Of a stretch of DNA of 64,000 nt, positions 50,447 to 60,381 are shown in pieces. Both the position numbers and the translations under genes were made by a program. Source of the stretch: Cognatishimia activa. GTDB lineage: Bacteria; Pseudomonadota; Alphaproteobacteria; Rhodobacterales; Rhodobacteraceae. The notes below the pieces were generated by a model. The model was given only the letters and a program-made list of their open reading frames with translations, ran no database searches and was not told where the DNA came from. The stretch lies in assembly GCF_026016445.1 (NCBI RefSeq), contig NZ_CP096147.1, positions 1,772,501 to 1,836,500 on the forward strand, read 5' to 3'. Every line of letters begins with the position of its first letter. Position 1 is the first letter of the stretch.

Positions 50447-51862
50447 ATGCCTGATACCTCTGTCGGGAATAACACCATGGCGAAACCAAATGTTCTGAAC
50501 TTTTCCGAACGTCTTTCTGAATGGGCCACCCAAGACGATCTGGGTGTCGATCAGCATGTCAAGGAACAGGCTAGATTTACATTAATCGATACTCTGTCCT
50601 GCATGGTTCTTGGCGCCTCTGAGCGGCAAGCCGTTGCAGCATCCGAGGCAATGCTATTTGGCTTGCGACAGGGCTCTGTTCCGCCTGTGGGCGGGGGAGA
50701 GATGCTGTCTATCACCGGCGCGGCATTGTCCAACGGCGCACGCGCTGCAGCGCTGGATTTCGACGACTACGAGCTATCAGGTTCCAGCCACGCAAGCGCC
50801 CCGGTGCTGAGCGCGCTGCTCAGCCTGGCCCACAAGGTGCCTTTGACAATTGACCAGATGAGCGATGCATGGATTGTCGGGTATGAAACCATCATTTGGA
50901 TGGGCAAAGCTTTGGGCTATGGCCACTACGACATTGGCTGGCATTCGACCTCCACCCTGGGACCGATCGGGACTGCGGCTGCGGTCTCTAAGGCAATGGG
51001 CCTCTCGTCACGCCAAATGTCGAACGCCATGGCTTTGGCCGCCTCTTCTTCCTCTGGCTTGCTGACCCAAATTGGCTATGACGCGAAGGCTCTGCACACA
51101 GGGCTTGCGGCTGAGGCCGGGCTACGTGCCGCGCTATTGGGTCGGGCGGATGCAACCGGGAACTGCAACCTGTGGGATTCCGAATTCGGCTTCACAAAGG
51201 TCTACGGCACACCTGAGTCTATCGGGTTCCGCGAAATGATGAAGACAATGGAGCTTGGCCAAGCGGTTAATCAGTATCCGGTTGTGCGCAAGCTCTGGCC
51301 CAGTTGCGCCTACACCCAGCGTGCCATTCACGGCGCAATCGCACTGAGCGATCAGATCGACAACACGGATGACGTGGATAGCATCACAATTCGCATGGCG
51401 GCGCCGTTCCACCGTGTTGCCGGTTTTGGCGTACCCAACAACGATGCCGAAGCGCGGTTCTCTGTGCGCTATTGTATTGCGGTTGGATTGACGGAAGGCA
51501 AAGTTCTACCCGAGGACTTTGGACTGCAGGGTTTTAACAACCCGGATCGCCGCGCGTTAACCGAAACCATCAAATTGGATCTCTATGATCTGCCAAAAGG
51601 CGATACAGGCGACATCGGCCCAACAACGCCTGAAAAGATAACAATCGAGTTCAAGGATGGCCGCGTCATCGAACAGGAGATGACATTTGTACCTGGGGGC
51701 CACGCCATGCCAATGAGCGAAGCGGACCTGATGCAAAAAGTCAGCGCCTGCGGATGCTCTGTGGATACCGCCCAGGCATACCTGACCGCGCCTGGAGATT
51801 TGCCGTTCATGGATAGCCGATTGTTGGACCAAATCTCCCCTGCAATGAAGGGAAAACCCTGA
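50447..51862 (+). CDS. MmgE/PrpD-family protein (cis-aconitate decarboxylase-like)
   Basis: A 471-residue member of the MmgE/PrpD family. NGARAAALDFDDYELSGSSHASAPVLSALLSLA and KLWPSCAYTQRAIHGAIAL carry the conserved Asp/His active-site regions. The family contains 2-methylcitrate dehydratase and cis-aconitate decarboxylase. A homologue (PA0881) sits in the Pseudomonas itaconate cluster, so the presence here strengthens that reading. The exact step (isomerase, dehydratase or decarboxylase) is open. Start: ATG 50447 lies ten bases after the previous stop; another in-frame ATG lies ten codons on. Confidence 0.8.
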   Translation: MPDTSVGNNTMAKPNVLNFSERLSEWATQDDLGVDQHVKEQARFTLIDTLSCMVLGASERQAVAASEAMLFGLRQGSVPPVGGGEMLSITGAALSNGARAAALDFDDYELSGSSHASAPVLSALLSLAHKVPLTIDQMSDAWIVGYETIIWMGKALGYGHYDIGWHSTSTLGPIGTAAAVSKAMGLSSRQMSNAMALAASSSSGLLTQIGYDAKALHTGLAAEAGLRAALLGRADATGNCNLWDSEFGFTKVYGTPESIGFREMMKTMELGQAVNQYPVVRKLWPSCAYTQRAIHGAIALSDQIDNTDDVDSITIRMAAPFHRVAGFGVPNNDAEARFSVRYCIAVGLTEGKVLPEDFGLQGFNNPDRRALTETIKLDLYDLPKGDTGDIGPTTPEKITIEFKDGRVIEQEMTFVPGGHAMPMSEADLMQKVSACGCSVDTAQAYLTAPGDLPFMDSRLLDQISPAMKGKP

Positions 51863-52701
51863 TGACGAGCCTGCGCCTTAGATCCTTGCTATACGTCCCC
51901 GGACACTTAGAAGCGCTTGTTGCCAAAGCTGGCAAGACAGAAACTGATGTCGTGATCCTTGATCTTGAGGATGCTGTTCCACTCAGTAAAAAGGACAAGG
52001 CACGGCAGAGGCTCAGCCAGTCGACCGCAATCTTGTTCGAGATGGGCAAAAGCGTCGCGGTTCGGATCAACAATGACGACGCGATGGTCGAAGATGATCT
52101 GGAGGCAGCGGCAGCTGTAAGGCCTGATCTTTTGATTCTCCCAAAGGTGGAAAGCCAAGCCTTCGTCCGTCAGGTTGCACAGTTTTTGCATCATGAAGGG
52201 TGCAGTGACACCTCGCTGGTTGCGCTGATTGAAACTCCAATTGGACTGGTAAACGCTGTTGAAATTGCCGCGTCCCACGACAAGCTTATCGCGCTCAATC
52301 TCGGAACAGAAGATTTCAGCCTCGAGATGGGTATGGAACCTGAGTGGGACGGTCTGCTTTATCCCAGCCAACAGATTGTAATCGCTGCTCGGTCTGCAAA
52401 CAAAATCCCATTAGGCTATGCGGGAAGTATCGCAAATTTTGGGAACATCGAGGCATTTGAGACAATTGTTCACCGATCTGCGAAACTTGGTTTTGAAGGC
52501 GGTTTTGCCATACACCCCAATCAGATACACACACTGAATTCAGTTTTCACCCCATCTGAAAACGACCGCATGCAAGCCCAACGGATCATTAAAGCCGCAG
52601 AGCAATCATTCGAACAAGGGCTGGGTGCCGTGTCATTAGACAATAATATGATTGATCGGCCTGTCATCGAAAGAGCGCGGCGTTTACTTAATAGATCTTA
52701 G
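51862..52701 (+). CDS. CitE/HpcH-type lyase, probable citramalyl-CoA lyase
   Basis: A 279-residue HpcH/HpaI aldolase/citrate-lyase-beta-like TIM-barrel enzyme. Key segments are SLLYVPGHLEAL, VVILDLEDAVPLSKKDKAR (metal Asp and Glu), AVRINNDD, LILPKVES and ALIETPIGLVNA, and GTEDFSLEMG. It should split (S)- or (R)-citramalyl-CoA to acetyl-CoA and pyruvate, closing the itaconate route. ATG overlaps the previous stop by one base. It lacks the longer C-terminus of malyl-CoA lyases. Confidence 0.85.
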   Translation: MTSLRLRSLLYVPGHLEALVAKAGKTETDVVILDLEDAVPLSKKDKARQRLSQSTAILFEMGKSVAVRINNDDAMVEDDLEAAAAVRPDLLILPKVESQAFVRQVAQFLHHEGCSDTSLVALIETPIGLVNAVEIAASHDKLIALNLGTEDFSLEMGMEPEWDGLLYPSQQIVIAARSANKIPLGYAGSIANFGNIEAFETIVHRSAKLGFEGGFAIHPNQIHTLNSVFTPSENDRMQAQRIIKAAEQSFEQGLGAVSLDNNMIDRPVIERARRLLNRS

Positions 52702-52923
52702 CGCCAAATCTTTCGTGAACGTTCAGCTAAACGAGTTGCAACCATTAGTCTCAAAGGCTTTCGAGCCTCCGCCAAATCCAAACACAAAGCAATGCACACT
52801 TCGTTGCGCGATTAAAGAACATCAACCACCGACAAAGATCGAATTCAGACAAATTGGAAGAAGATTGTAAATGCAGCCAAGAATCGAAAGCTCTGGAAAG
52901 CAAGTTAAGCGGAGTATTTTTTC

Positions 52924-54414
52924 ATGAATCAGAAAACTGCGAATGCCTCTGGGCAACTTCATTTGGCAGATCCGAGTCTCCTTCTCAACTCTGCTTATGT
53001 GAACGGCCAATGGCTTGGTTCGTCAACAAGCTCTGCGAGCTTTTCGGTAACCAACCCTTCTACAGGCACTGTTTTGGCAACGTTACCTGATCAAGGCATT
53101 TCCGCGGCGCGCGCCGCGATTGACGGAGCCTATGAGGCTCAAAAGGATTGGGCAGCGAAGACAGGTAAGGAACGTTCGGCTGTCTTAAGACGGTGGCATG
53201 ATCTGATAATCGCCAATGTTGATGATCTGGGCGCGATCCTCTGTGCCGAGATGGGCAAACCCTTGGCTGAAGCCAAGGGTGAGATCATGTATGGCGCGAG
53301 CTATATCGAATGGTTCGCTGAAGAAGCCAAACGCATCTACGGCGATCTCATTCCGGGCCACCAACCGGACAAACGTATCATGGTGATGAAGCAGCCCGTG
53401 GGTGTTGTTGCTTCCATCACGCCCTGGAACTTTCCGAATGCCATGATTGCACGCAAAGTGGCCCCTGCCCTGGCGGTCGGTTGCGCCTTCGTCGCGCGAC
53501 CTGCAGCTGAAACACCCCTCTCAGCGCTGGCCATGGCCAAGCTGGCAGAAGATGCCGGGCTGCCAGCGGGCCTTTTCTCGGTCATCACATCGACACGCAG
53601 TGCGGAGATCGGACAGGAGTTTTGCTCGAACGACAAAGTGCGCAAGCTCACTTTTACAGGCTCTACAGAGGTGGGCCGCATTCTAATGAAGCAGTCCGCT
53701 GATCAGGTCATGAAGACATCCATGGAATTAGGTGGCAATGCTCCCTTCATCGTCTTCGATGATGCCGATCTTGATGCGGCCGTCGAAGGCGCGATGATCT
53801 CCAAGTATCGCAACAACGGCCAGACTTGTGTTTGTGCCAACCGCATCTATGTTCAGTCCGGCGTCTATGATGTCTTTGCTGAGAAGTTGGTTGAAGCCGT
53901 CAAGAAAATGAAGGTCGGCGATGGATTTACTGATGGCGTCACGGCCGGACCGCTAATCAGCGAGAAGGCTGTCGCGAAAGTCGAAGAGCATATCGAAGAC
54001 GCCACATCAAAGGGCGCATCTGTCATCATCGGCGGCAAACGCCATAGTCTTGGTGGCACCTTCTATGAGCCAACTGTGCTCAAAAATGTGACCCGTAAGA
54101 TGCTCATCGCGTCTGACGAGACCTTTGGCCCTGTCGCGCCACTCTTTCGTTTTGATACCGTCGAAGACGTGATTGAGCAGGCCAATGACACGATCTTCGG
54201 GCTCGCATCCTACTTCTATGCTAACGATCTCTCCAAGGTTTGGCGCGTCGCGGAGGCCCTCGAATACGGGATGGTCGGTGTGAACACTGGTTTGATCTCA
54301 ACCGAGGTGGCACCCTTCGGCGGCGTCAAGCAATCAGGCCAGGGTCGCGAGGGCTCCAAATACGGAGCCGATGACTATCTAGAACTCAAATATGTCTGCC
54401 TTGGCGGCGTATAA
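52924..54414 (+). CDS. gabD: NAD(P)-dependent succinate-semialdehyde dehydrogenase
   Basis: A 496-residue ALDH of the GabD group. ITPWNFPNAMIARKVAPALAVGCAFVARPAAETPLSA, FTGSTEVGRILM, MELGGNAPFIVFDDADLD (Glu base), NNGQTCVCANRIYV (catalytic Cys followed by a second Cys two residues on, as in GabD) and FGGVKQSGQGREGSKYG are all present. It oxidises succinate semialdehyde to succinate, or a related semialdehyde. The 222 bp before it contain no gene. It could serve the aminotransferase at 43762 if that enzyme yields succinate or malonate semialdehyde (inference). Confidence 0.85.
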   Translation: MNQKTANASGQLHLADPSLLLNSAYVNGQWLGSSTSSASFSVTNPSTGTVLATLPDQGISAARAAIDGAYEAQKDWAAKTGKERSAVLRRWHDLIIANVDDLGAILCAEMGKPLAEAKGEIMYGASYIEWFAEEAKRIYGDLIPGHQPDKRIMVMKQPVGVVASITPWNFPNAMIARKVAPALAVGCAFVARPAAETPLSALAMAKLAEDAGLPAGLFSVITSTRSAEIGQEFCSNDKVRKLTFTGSTEVGRILMKQSADQVMKTSMELGGNAPFIVFDDADLDAAVEGAMISKYRNNGQTCVCANRIYVQSGVYDVFAEKLVEAVKKMKVGDGFTDGVTAGPLISEKAVAKVEEHIEDATSKGASVIIGGKRHSLGGTFYEPTVLKNVTRKMLIASDETFGPVAPLFRFDTVEDVIEQANDTIFGLASYFYANDLSKVWRVAEALEYGMVGVNTGLISTEVAPFGGVKQSGQGREGSKYGADDYLELKYVCLGGV

Positions 54415-54471
54415 ACAAGGAATTCTTCCAAAATCGCCTGAGGAAAACTCCCAAGATGCGTGGCAATTCGG

Positions 54472-54509
54472 CCGGTGGGCGAAAAGTCCTCCACCCACCG
54501 GTCTTTTTA
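54472..54509 (+). terminator. Rho-independent terminator of the semialdehyde dehydrogenase gene
   Basis: CCGGTGGG and CCCACCGG are perfect 8-bp arms with a 14-nt loop, followed by TCTTTTT. It lies 57 bp after the stop codon. Confidence 0.8.
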
Positions 54510-54668
54510 ATTTAGTAATTAAATCACTGCTAAACTTTCGCGAAATTCGACGAATCTAATCGTGAGATATTGAACTACTATGTGTCTGACGTCAGCACCT
54601 ATGGGTCAAAATAGGGTAATTTGATAAGAGAGTGTTTATGGCTCATCGTAACCACCGAGGAGTGGACG

Positions 54669-54794
54669 ATGAGGAAGACAACCAAGAACCCTGGCGAGAA
54701 GATCGTCAAAGGCATCAAACGGGCGACCCGCAAACAGTATTCAGCTGAAGAGAAGATCAGGATTGCCCCATCCGGCCTGTCATCAGATCAATAG
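54669..54794 (+). mobile_element. Stump of an IS3-family OrfA transposase gene
   Basis: The ATG at 54669 starts a 41-codon frame. Its first 34 residues (MRKTTKNPGEKIVKGIKRA, then TRKQYSAEEKIRI) match the N-terminus of IS3-family OrfA proteins as I know them (normally continuing VLEGLRGEDSIAELCRREG). The match breaks at codon 35 and the frame stops at 54792. The element differs in type from the relic at 18322. Its right side is lost. Confidence 0.75.
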
Positions 54795-55026
54795 AAACTT
54801 CCGTGGAAATTAGAAAAGCCCATACAATTCAAACCACTATCCTTTCGCTCAGGTGTGCATGAGTGAAGCAACATCGCGGCTGAACCAAGGCAGCGCCTAA
54901 CAGGAGCCGCATATTCATCGAACGTTGCTATCGATTGTCGGACAGAAAACTCTAAGTTTCACAAAAGCGCATGTGGCGCCCGTTGATCGATCAAAACGTT
55001 ACACTTCACTAAAGCAAGGATCTCTG

Positions 55027-55044
55027 TTACTAAACAATTAGTAA
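55027..55044. promoter_or_regulatory. BlaI-type operator
   Basis: TTACTAA-ACAA-TTAGTAA is a perfect 18-bp inverted repeat, 18 bp before the blaI-like start. The 16 bases from 55029 match 14 of 16 bases of a site in the promoter of the ABC operon (63354-63369). CACTAAA and TTTAGTG flank it as an outer pair. Confidence 0.6.
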
Positions 55045-55062
55045 ATTTAGTGGGGACTCATA

Positions 55063-55455
55063 TTGGTACGTCGTCGCAGTGAAATGCTCACGGATGTTGA
55101 GCTTGAGTTTATGGTCGCTCTCTGGGAGATCGGGACCGGTTCCGTGCGCGATGTCATGGGCGCCTTAGAGGGCGACACCAAGCGTGCCTATACTTCTGTT
55201 GCCACTGTTTTGAAGATTTTGGAGGATAAGGGCTACGTTAGCTCAGAGCGTAAAGACCGCAGCCTGATCTACAGCCCTGCCATCCAGCGAGCAGACTATG
55301 AGGGACGGTCCCTCAAGAATTTGTCAGATTCTTTGTTTGGAGGAACGCCAACCGCGCTTGTGGCTCGGTTGGTGGATAACGAAGACCTGACGGACGAAAT
55401 GATCCAGGAAATAAAAGAGATCATTGATACAAGGATCAGAAAGGATGACGGTTGA
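55063..55455 (+). CDS. BlaI/MecI/CopY-family repressor
   Basis: A 130-residue penicillinase-repressor-type winged helix protein: LTDVELEFMVALWEIGTGSVRDVMGALEGDTKRAYTSVATVLKILEDKGYVSSERKDRSLIYSP. The C-terminal part (about 80-130) is the dimerisation region. The start is TTG with GGGGA seven bases upstream; an ATG seven codons on is possible. No metal-binding Cys cluster of CopY is present. It is translationally coupled to an M56 peptidase gene, as in BlaI-BlaR1 pairs, and should bind the palindrome in its own promoter. Confidence 0.85.
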   Translation: MVRRRSEMLTDVELEFMVALWEIGTGSVRDVMGALEGDTKRAYTSVATVLKILEDKGYVSSERKDRSLIYSPAIQRADYEGRSLKNLSDSLFGGTPTALVARLVDNEDLTDEMIQEIKEIIDTRIRKDDG

Positions 55456-56557
55456 TCAAATCGTAGGGGGGGCGATCTGGATCCAATTGATGATCCTGTT
55501 GGCCGCGCTGGTTTTTGCAGTGTTCGAGGGGGTGCTTTGGCTGTCTGGTAACAGACGCCATTTCCTGACGCGACGACGTTTAGGTGTTGCAACTATTGCA
55601 TGTCTGGGCACCCTGCCCTTCATCATGCCGTATCTCTCTAAAACGACCTATGCAGCGTCGGTGAATGCTACCGACGTGATCGTGGCACAGGTTTTGAAGG
55701 GCAATATTGCCATCTCTGCGGTTGAGATGAATAATCTCTTCCAGATCAAAGCGCGTGTGATGGAACAATTGACCACCGGCCGCACTCTGATTGCGCAGCT
55801 GGTCATCGCAGCCTTCCTTTCTGCGCTGATCTTGCGACTTTGCTATATCCTTCTGAACCTCTGGCGTGTCCGTCGCTCGATTTATCAAGGCCGCGTTCTA
55901 CACCGCTCGCGCCGCATGAAGCTCATCATGAGTCCGCATATCACTGTGCCATTCTCTACACGCGGGCTGTGGTTCTACTATATCATCATCCCGCAAGGTT
56001 TTGGCGGTGACCGCAAAGCGATGCAAATGTCACTCGGTCATGAAATGCAGCATATTCGCCAAGGGGATGTGGATGCGGAAGTGCTGCTCTCCCTTCTCTC
56101 TCCACTGGTTGTTTTGAACCCTGGCTTCTGGTTCCTTTCCAGCCGGTTGAGAAAACTGGGTGAATTGGCCTGTGATCGCGCCTATCTTGCGCGGAGCGGT
56201 TTTGACGCCCACGGCTATTCGCTGCGACTACTCAGCATTGCCCGCCAAAGCATCGTGAACCGCGCTCAACCAACAGCGCTGGGTGTGCCCCTTGTTGGTC
56301 GAAGCATCCCTTTCATGGGACGCCGTTCGATCCTGAAAGAGCGCATCCTTGAGATCGCTCATGATCAGGAAGACCCCAAGCGAGAGACCATCTGGTTTGC
56401 CTTTGCCTTATCGGTGTTTATGGCGGCAGGTGTTCTGTTTGGGGCCGCGGCGCTAGCTGAACCCCCAGAATGGAGCCATGATCGCATCATGCTGTCGACG
56501 GTGGCGAATTTGGATCGGCTGAATGAGTTGAATACACTGGCACAGCGAAGCTGGTAA
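55445..56557 (+). CDS. M56-family (BlaR1/MecR1-like) membrane metallopeptidase without sensor domain
   Basis: A 370-residue membrane protein. Hydrophobic segments lie near residues 10-30, 42-62, 112-135 and 315-340. The zinc-peptidase motif HEMQH is in MSLGHEMQHIRQGDVDAEVLLSLLSP, with the third-ligand region RKLGELACDRAYL. BlaR1 proteins carry a C-terminal penicillin-binding domain; here only about 30 residues follow the last membrane segment, so the signal is something else. The frame overlaps the repressor by 11 bp, with AAGGA eight bases before ATG. It would inactivate the BlaI-like repressor on a membrane signal. Confidence 0.82.
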   Translation: MTVDQIVGGAIWIQLMILLAALVFAVFEGVLWLSGNRRHFLTRRRLGVATIACLGTLPFIMPYLSKTTYAASVNATDVIVAQVLKGNIAISAVEMNNLFQIKARVMEQLTTGRTLIAQLVIAAFLSALILRLCYILLNLWRVRRSIYQGRVLHRSRRMKLIMSPHITVPFSTRGLWFYYIIIPQGFGGDRKAMQMSLGHEMQHIRQGDVDAEVLLSLLSPLVVLNPGFWFLSSRLRKLGELACDRAYLARSGFDAHGYSLRLLSIARQSIVNRAQPTALGVPLVGRSIPFMGRRSILKERILEIAHDQEDPKRETIWFAFALSVFMAAGVLFGAAALAEPPEWSHDRIMLSTVANLDRLNELNTLAQRSW

Positions 56558-56640
56558 GTGACTTTTTTTGTTTAAGTGCTCCACACAATTATGTTTTTGT
56601 ACTTAAACAAATAACTTCGTCAGCCCGTTTAGACGAAGGC

Positions 56641-57171
56641 TTAGTTGCAGACGGCAGCAACATGTAACGTTTCATCAACTGCGCCAAATCGGTAGGCTGT
56701 TTGCGAATGATATCCGGTGTCAAACCCCACCCATTCGCAGCGATCGCTCAGGGCCAGAGTGCGCTTAGCGAAATCAACGCGTTTCTGAATTGATAGGCCC
56801 AGTTTCTTTCCGCACAGACCGCGTTGGATAGCGTGTATGGTACAAACCCGTAATTCTCCATCTGGACCCTTATATGCAGACTCTCCCAAGAAGGTTTTGA
56901 CGTCGGATACGGCCATCCCCGTCTGGGCAGCCCTACGCTCCCAATCGGCTTCCGTTACGCCCTTGCTGTAAGTTGGCGTCAGTGACTTGAAAGTGAAAAT
57001 TAACGGCGTTTTCCCGTTGGGGACTTTTGCAATAGATTTCTGCAATGCACCCCAGCTGACATTATAGCCCTCTACATTCGCAGTACCTCTAAGTTTTGAT
57101 ACGCTGCCGCTTGGAGATGACACACAAGCCGCCAGCACTAACGCTGAAACACTTAAGATAATGGCCTTCAT
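56641..57171 (-). CDS. Lipoprotein of unknown function
   Basis: A 176-residue protein with a lipoprotein signal (MKAIILSVSALVLAAC; lipobox LAAC, Cys16). The mature part has four further Cys (VCTIHAIQRGLCGKK; DRCEWVG; AAVCN), probably two disulfides. TPTYSKGVTEADWERRAAQTGMAV is a distinctive segment that I do not recognise. AAAGGAAA lies before ATG 57171. It is convergent with the M56 gene. No function is proposed. Confidence 0.7.
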   Translation of the reverse strand: MKAIILSVSALVLAACVSSPSGSVSKLRGTANVEGYNVSWGALQKSIAKVPNGKTPLIFTFKSLTPTYSKGVTEADWERRAAQTGMAVSDVKTFLGESAYKGPDGELRVCTIHAIQRGLCGKKLGLSIQKRVDFAKRTLALSDRCEWVGFDTGYHSQTAYRFGAVDETLHVAAVCN

Positions 57172-57269
57172 TAATTTTCCTTTCAAATTCAGTTTGTTCT
57201 GTCACTAGCGTTTCACAACTTATGAAGGAAGAGCCCAGCTTAAAATACAGCACCGAAATTTGAACGCAG

Positions 57270-57304
57270 CAAAAAGGACCCAGCGAAACCGCTGAGTCCT
57301 TCTT
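57270..57304 (-). terminator. Rho-independent terminator of the ABC operon
   Basis: On the minus strand AAGGACTCAGCG pairs with CGCTGGGTCCTT (one mismatch-type pair) around GTTT, followed by TTTTT. It lies 26 bp after the DUF2160 gene. Confidence 0.85.
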
Positions 57305-57329
57305 CGATAATCTGTGAGGAAAATGGAAC

Positions 57330-57608
57330 TCACACTTTCCAGAAGCAGGTAATCCCCCACAATATCGCCAATCCTAGCGGTACCCATAAAGGCATGCCGA
57401 ATAGTCCGATCCAGAGCAGGAAAATATAGCTGGTCCCCAGACAGGTCAGGAACAGGCGATCCCCTCGGGTGGTGGTGAGGCCGAGAATACCTTGGCGCTC
57501 ATCCCCACCGGGGTTGCGGATTTCCAGCATGACCAAAATGCCAATAGCGCTGAAAATCCCAATGAAAACGGCCGCGGTTGGCCAGGTCCATGCCATCCAA
57601 CTCAGCAT
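57330..57608 (-). CDS. DUF2160 small membrane protein of the glycerol-type ABC transporter
   Basis: A 92-residue protein with three hydrophobic segments (WPTAAVFIGIFSAIGILVMLEI; LFLTCLGTSYIFLLWIGLFG; PLWVPLGLAILWGITCFW) and the loop RNPGGDERQGILGLTTTRGDRLF typical of DUF2160. It is normally encoded with GlpSTPQV-type ABC transporters. Its molecular role is not established; an accessory subunit is likely. It starts one base after the glpQ stop. Confidence 0.85.
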   Translation of the reverse strand: MLSWMAWTWPTAAVFIGIFSAIGILVMLEIRNPGGDERQGILGLTTTRGDRLFLTCLGTSYIFLLWIGLFGMPLWVPLGLAILWGITCFWKV

Positions 57609-57609
57609 A

Positions 57610-58407
57610 TCAAACCCTCCCCATCGCGAAGCCCTTCGCGATGTAATTACGGACGAAGTAGATCACGATCGCCCCCGGAATGATGGTCAGCGTGCCCGCC
57701 GCCGCGAGAAGCCCCAACTCGTAGCCTGCACTTGAAGCAGTCTTGGTCATTGTCGCCGCGATCGGCTTTGCAGCAACAGCTGTCAGCGTTTTCGCAAGCA
57801 GAAGCTCTACCCAAGAGAACATGAAACAGAAGAAGGCTGCGACCCCTACCCCAGCTTTAATGGTCGGAATGAAAATCGCCATGAAGAAACGTGGGAAGCT
57901 GTAGCCGTCAACGAAGGCCGTTTCATCGAGCTCCTTCGGAACACCGCCCATGAAGCCCTCCAAAATCCACACGGCCAGCGGGATGTTGAAGAGGCAGTGT
58001 GCAAGAGCCACGGCAAGATGCGTGTCAAAGATGCCCACAGCGGAATAAAGCTGGAAGAAGGGCAAAGCGAAGACCGCAGCTGGTGCCATCCGGTTGGTCA
58101 GCAGCCAGAAGAACAGCTGCTTATCGCCGAGAAAACGGTAGCGGCTGAAGGCATAAGCAGCCGGCAGAGCCACCGCGATGGAAATCACCGTGTTGATCGA
58201 CACATAGAGGATCGAGTTGATGTAGCCCCAATACCAGGTCGGATCGGTGAAGATCGTCTTATAGGCCTCCAATGTGAAGGTCTGAGGGAACAAGGAGAAC
58301 CCGGCCAGAATTTCATTGGTGGTTTTGAAACTCATCGCGACGAGCCAGTAGATCGGCAGCATCAGGAAGAAGATGTAGAGAATGGGAACGAGAGATCGTT
58401 TTTGCAT
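57610..58407 (-). CDS. glpQ: ABC transporter permease (GlpQ type)
   Basis: A 265-residue inner-membrane permease with six helices. The EAA loop, EGFMGGVPKELDETAFVDGYSFPRFFMAIFIPTIKAG, contacts the ATPase subunits. N-terminal residues (RSLVPILYIFFLMLPIYWLVAMSFKTTNEI) are those of the second permease of carbohydrate-type importers. It pairs with the permease encoded 13 bp upstream. Confidence 0.85.
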   Translation of the reverse strand: MQKRSLVPILYIFFLMLPIYWLVAMSFKTTNEILAGFSLFPQTFTLEAYKTIFTDPTWYWGYINSILYVSINTVISIAVALPAAYAFSRYRFLGDKQLFFWLLTNRMAPAAVFALPFFQLYSAVGIFDTHLAVALAHCLFNIPLAVWILEGFMGGVPKELDETAFVDGYSFPRFFMAIFIPTIKAGVGVAAFFCFMFSWVELLLAKTLTAVAAKPIAATMTKTASSAGYELGLLAAAGTLTIIPGAIVIYFVRNYIAKGFAMGRV

Positions 58408-58420
58408 CAGATCGCCCTCC

Positions 58421-59280
58421 TTAGTTCAGATCGTCTTTGGTCATCAGCGTGTAGAACAGCCAAGACACCAAAAGCGTGATTGCAAAGTAGATCAGAGACA
58501 TCGCCGCTGCCGGGCCAAGGTCAAATTGCCCAAGGGCGATTTTCACGAGGTCGATGGACAACAATGTGGTCGAGTTGCCAGGCCCACCGCCGGTCAGAAC
58601 AAACGGCTCTGTGTAGATGTTGAAGCTGTCCATAAACCGCAAGAGGATTGCGATGGTTAGAACGTTCTTCATCTTTGGTAGTTGGATAAAGCGGAAAACG
58701 CTCCAGTTGCTGGCGCCGTCGATCTTGGCCGCCTGATAGTAGGCGTCAGGGATCGAAACGAGGCCTGCGTAGGCCAGCAGTACAACCAGCGAGGTCCAAT
58801 GCCAGACGTCCATGGTGATGATGGTCACCCAAGCCGCAATCGGGTCTTGGGTCATGTCATAATTGATGCCCAGAACGTGGTTCAGGAAGTAACCCAGCAG
58901 GCCAATATCTGGCAGGGCAAAGATGTTCCACATTGCGCCCACAACGTTCCATGGGATCAGCATCGGCAGAGCCATCAGAACTAGACAGACCGGCACCCAG
59001 AAGCCTTTGCGCGGCATAGAAAGTGCGATGGCGATACCCAGAGGGATTTCGATGATCAGGATCAGCGCGGTGAACATGAACTGACGTCCAAGGGCCGCGT
59101 GGAAGCGATCAGACCGCAGGATCTGTTCAAACCATGTCAGGCCTTCCCAGAAAAAGAGGTTGTCACCAAAGGTTTCCTGCACCGAATAGTTGACCACCGT
59201 CATCATCGGGATCAGCGCGTTGAAGGCGACCAGTAAGAGAACCGGCAGGACAAAGAACCATGCCTTTTGATTTTCGGTTT

Positions 59281-59284
<4 letters not shown>
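58421..59284 (-). CDS. glpP: ABC transporter permease (GlpP type)
   Basis: A 287-residue permease with six helices (FFVLPVLLLVAFNALIPMMTVVNYSVQ at the N-terminus). The EAA loop is AGLVSIPDAYYQAAKIDGASNWSVFRFIQLPKM. The start MKTENQK at 59284 overlaps the end of the upstream ATPase gene by four bases; a longer frame lies inside that gene. Together with GlpQ it forms the membrane channel. Confidence 0.85.
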
Positions 59285-60372
<1,088 letters not shown>

Positions 60373-60381
60373 TACGTCCCC

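Larger units (their letters stand above)
54415..55062. other. Intergenic region with terminator, IS relic and BlaI operator
   Basis: Contents: terminator 54472-54509, IS3 OrfA stump 54669-54794, then about 230 bp without any recognisable feature, then the palindrome at 55027-55044. The stretch 54510-54600 is AT-rich with TTTAGTAATT, similar to the BlaI-type half-site, but this may be chance. Confidence 0.5.

Noticed and set aside
54510..54540. TTTAGTAATT region as a third BlaI-type operator
   Set aside because: Only a half-site is present in an AT-rich stretch, and no promoter for a gene is nearby.
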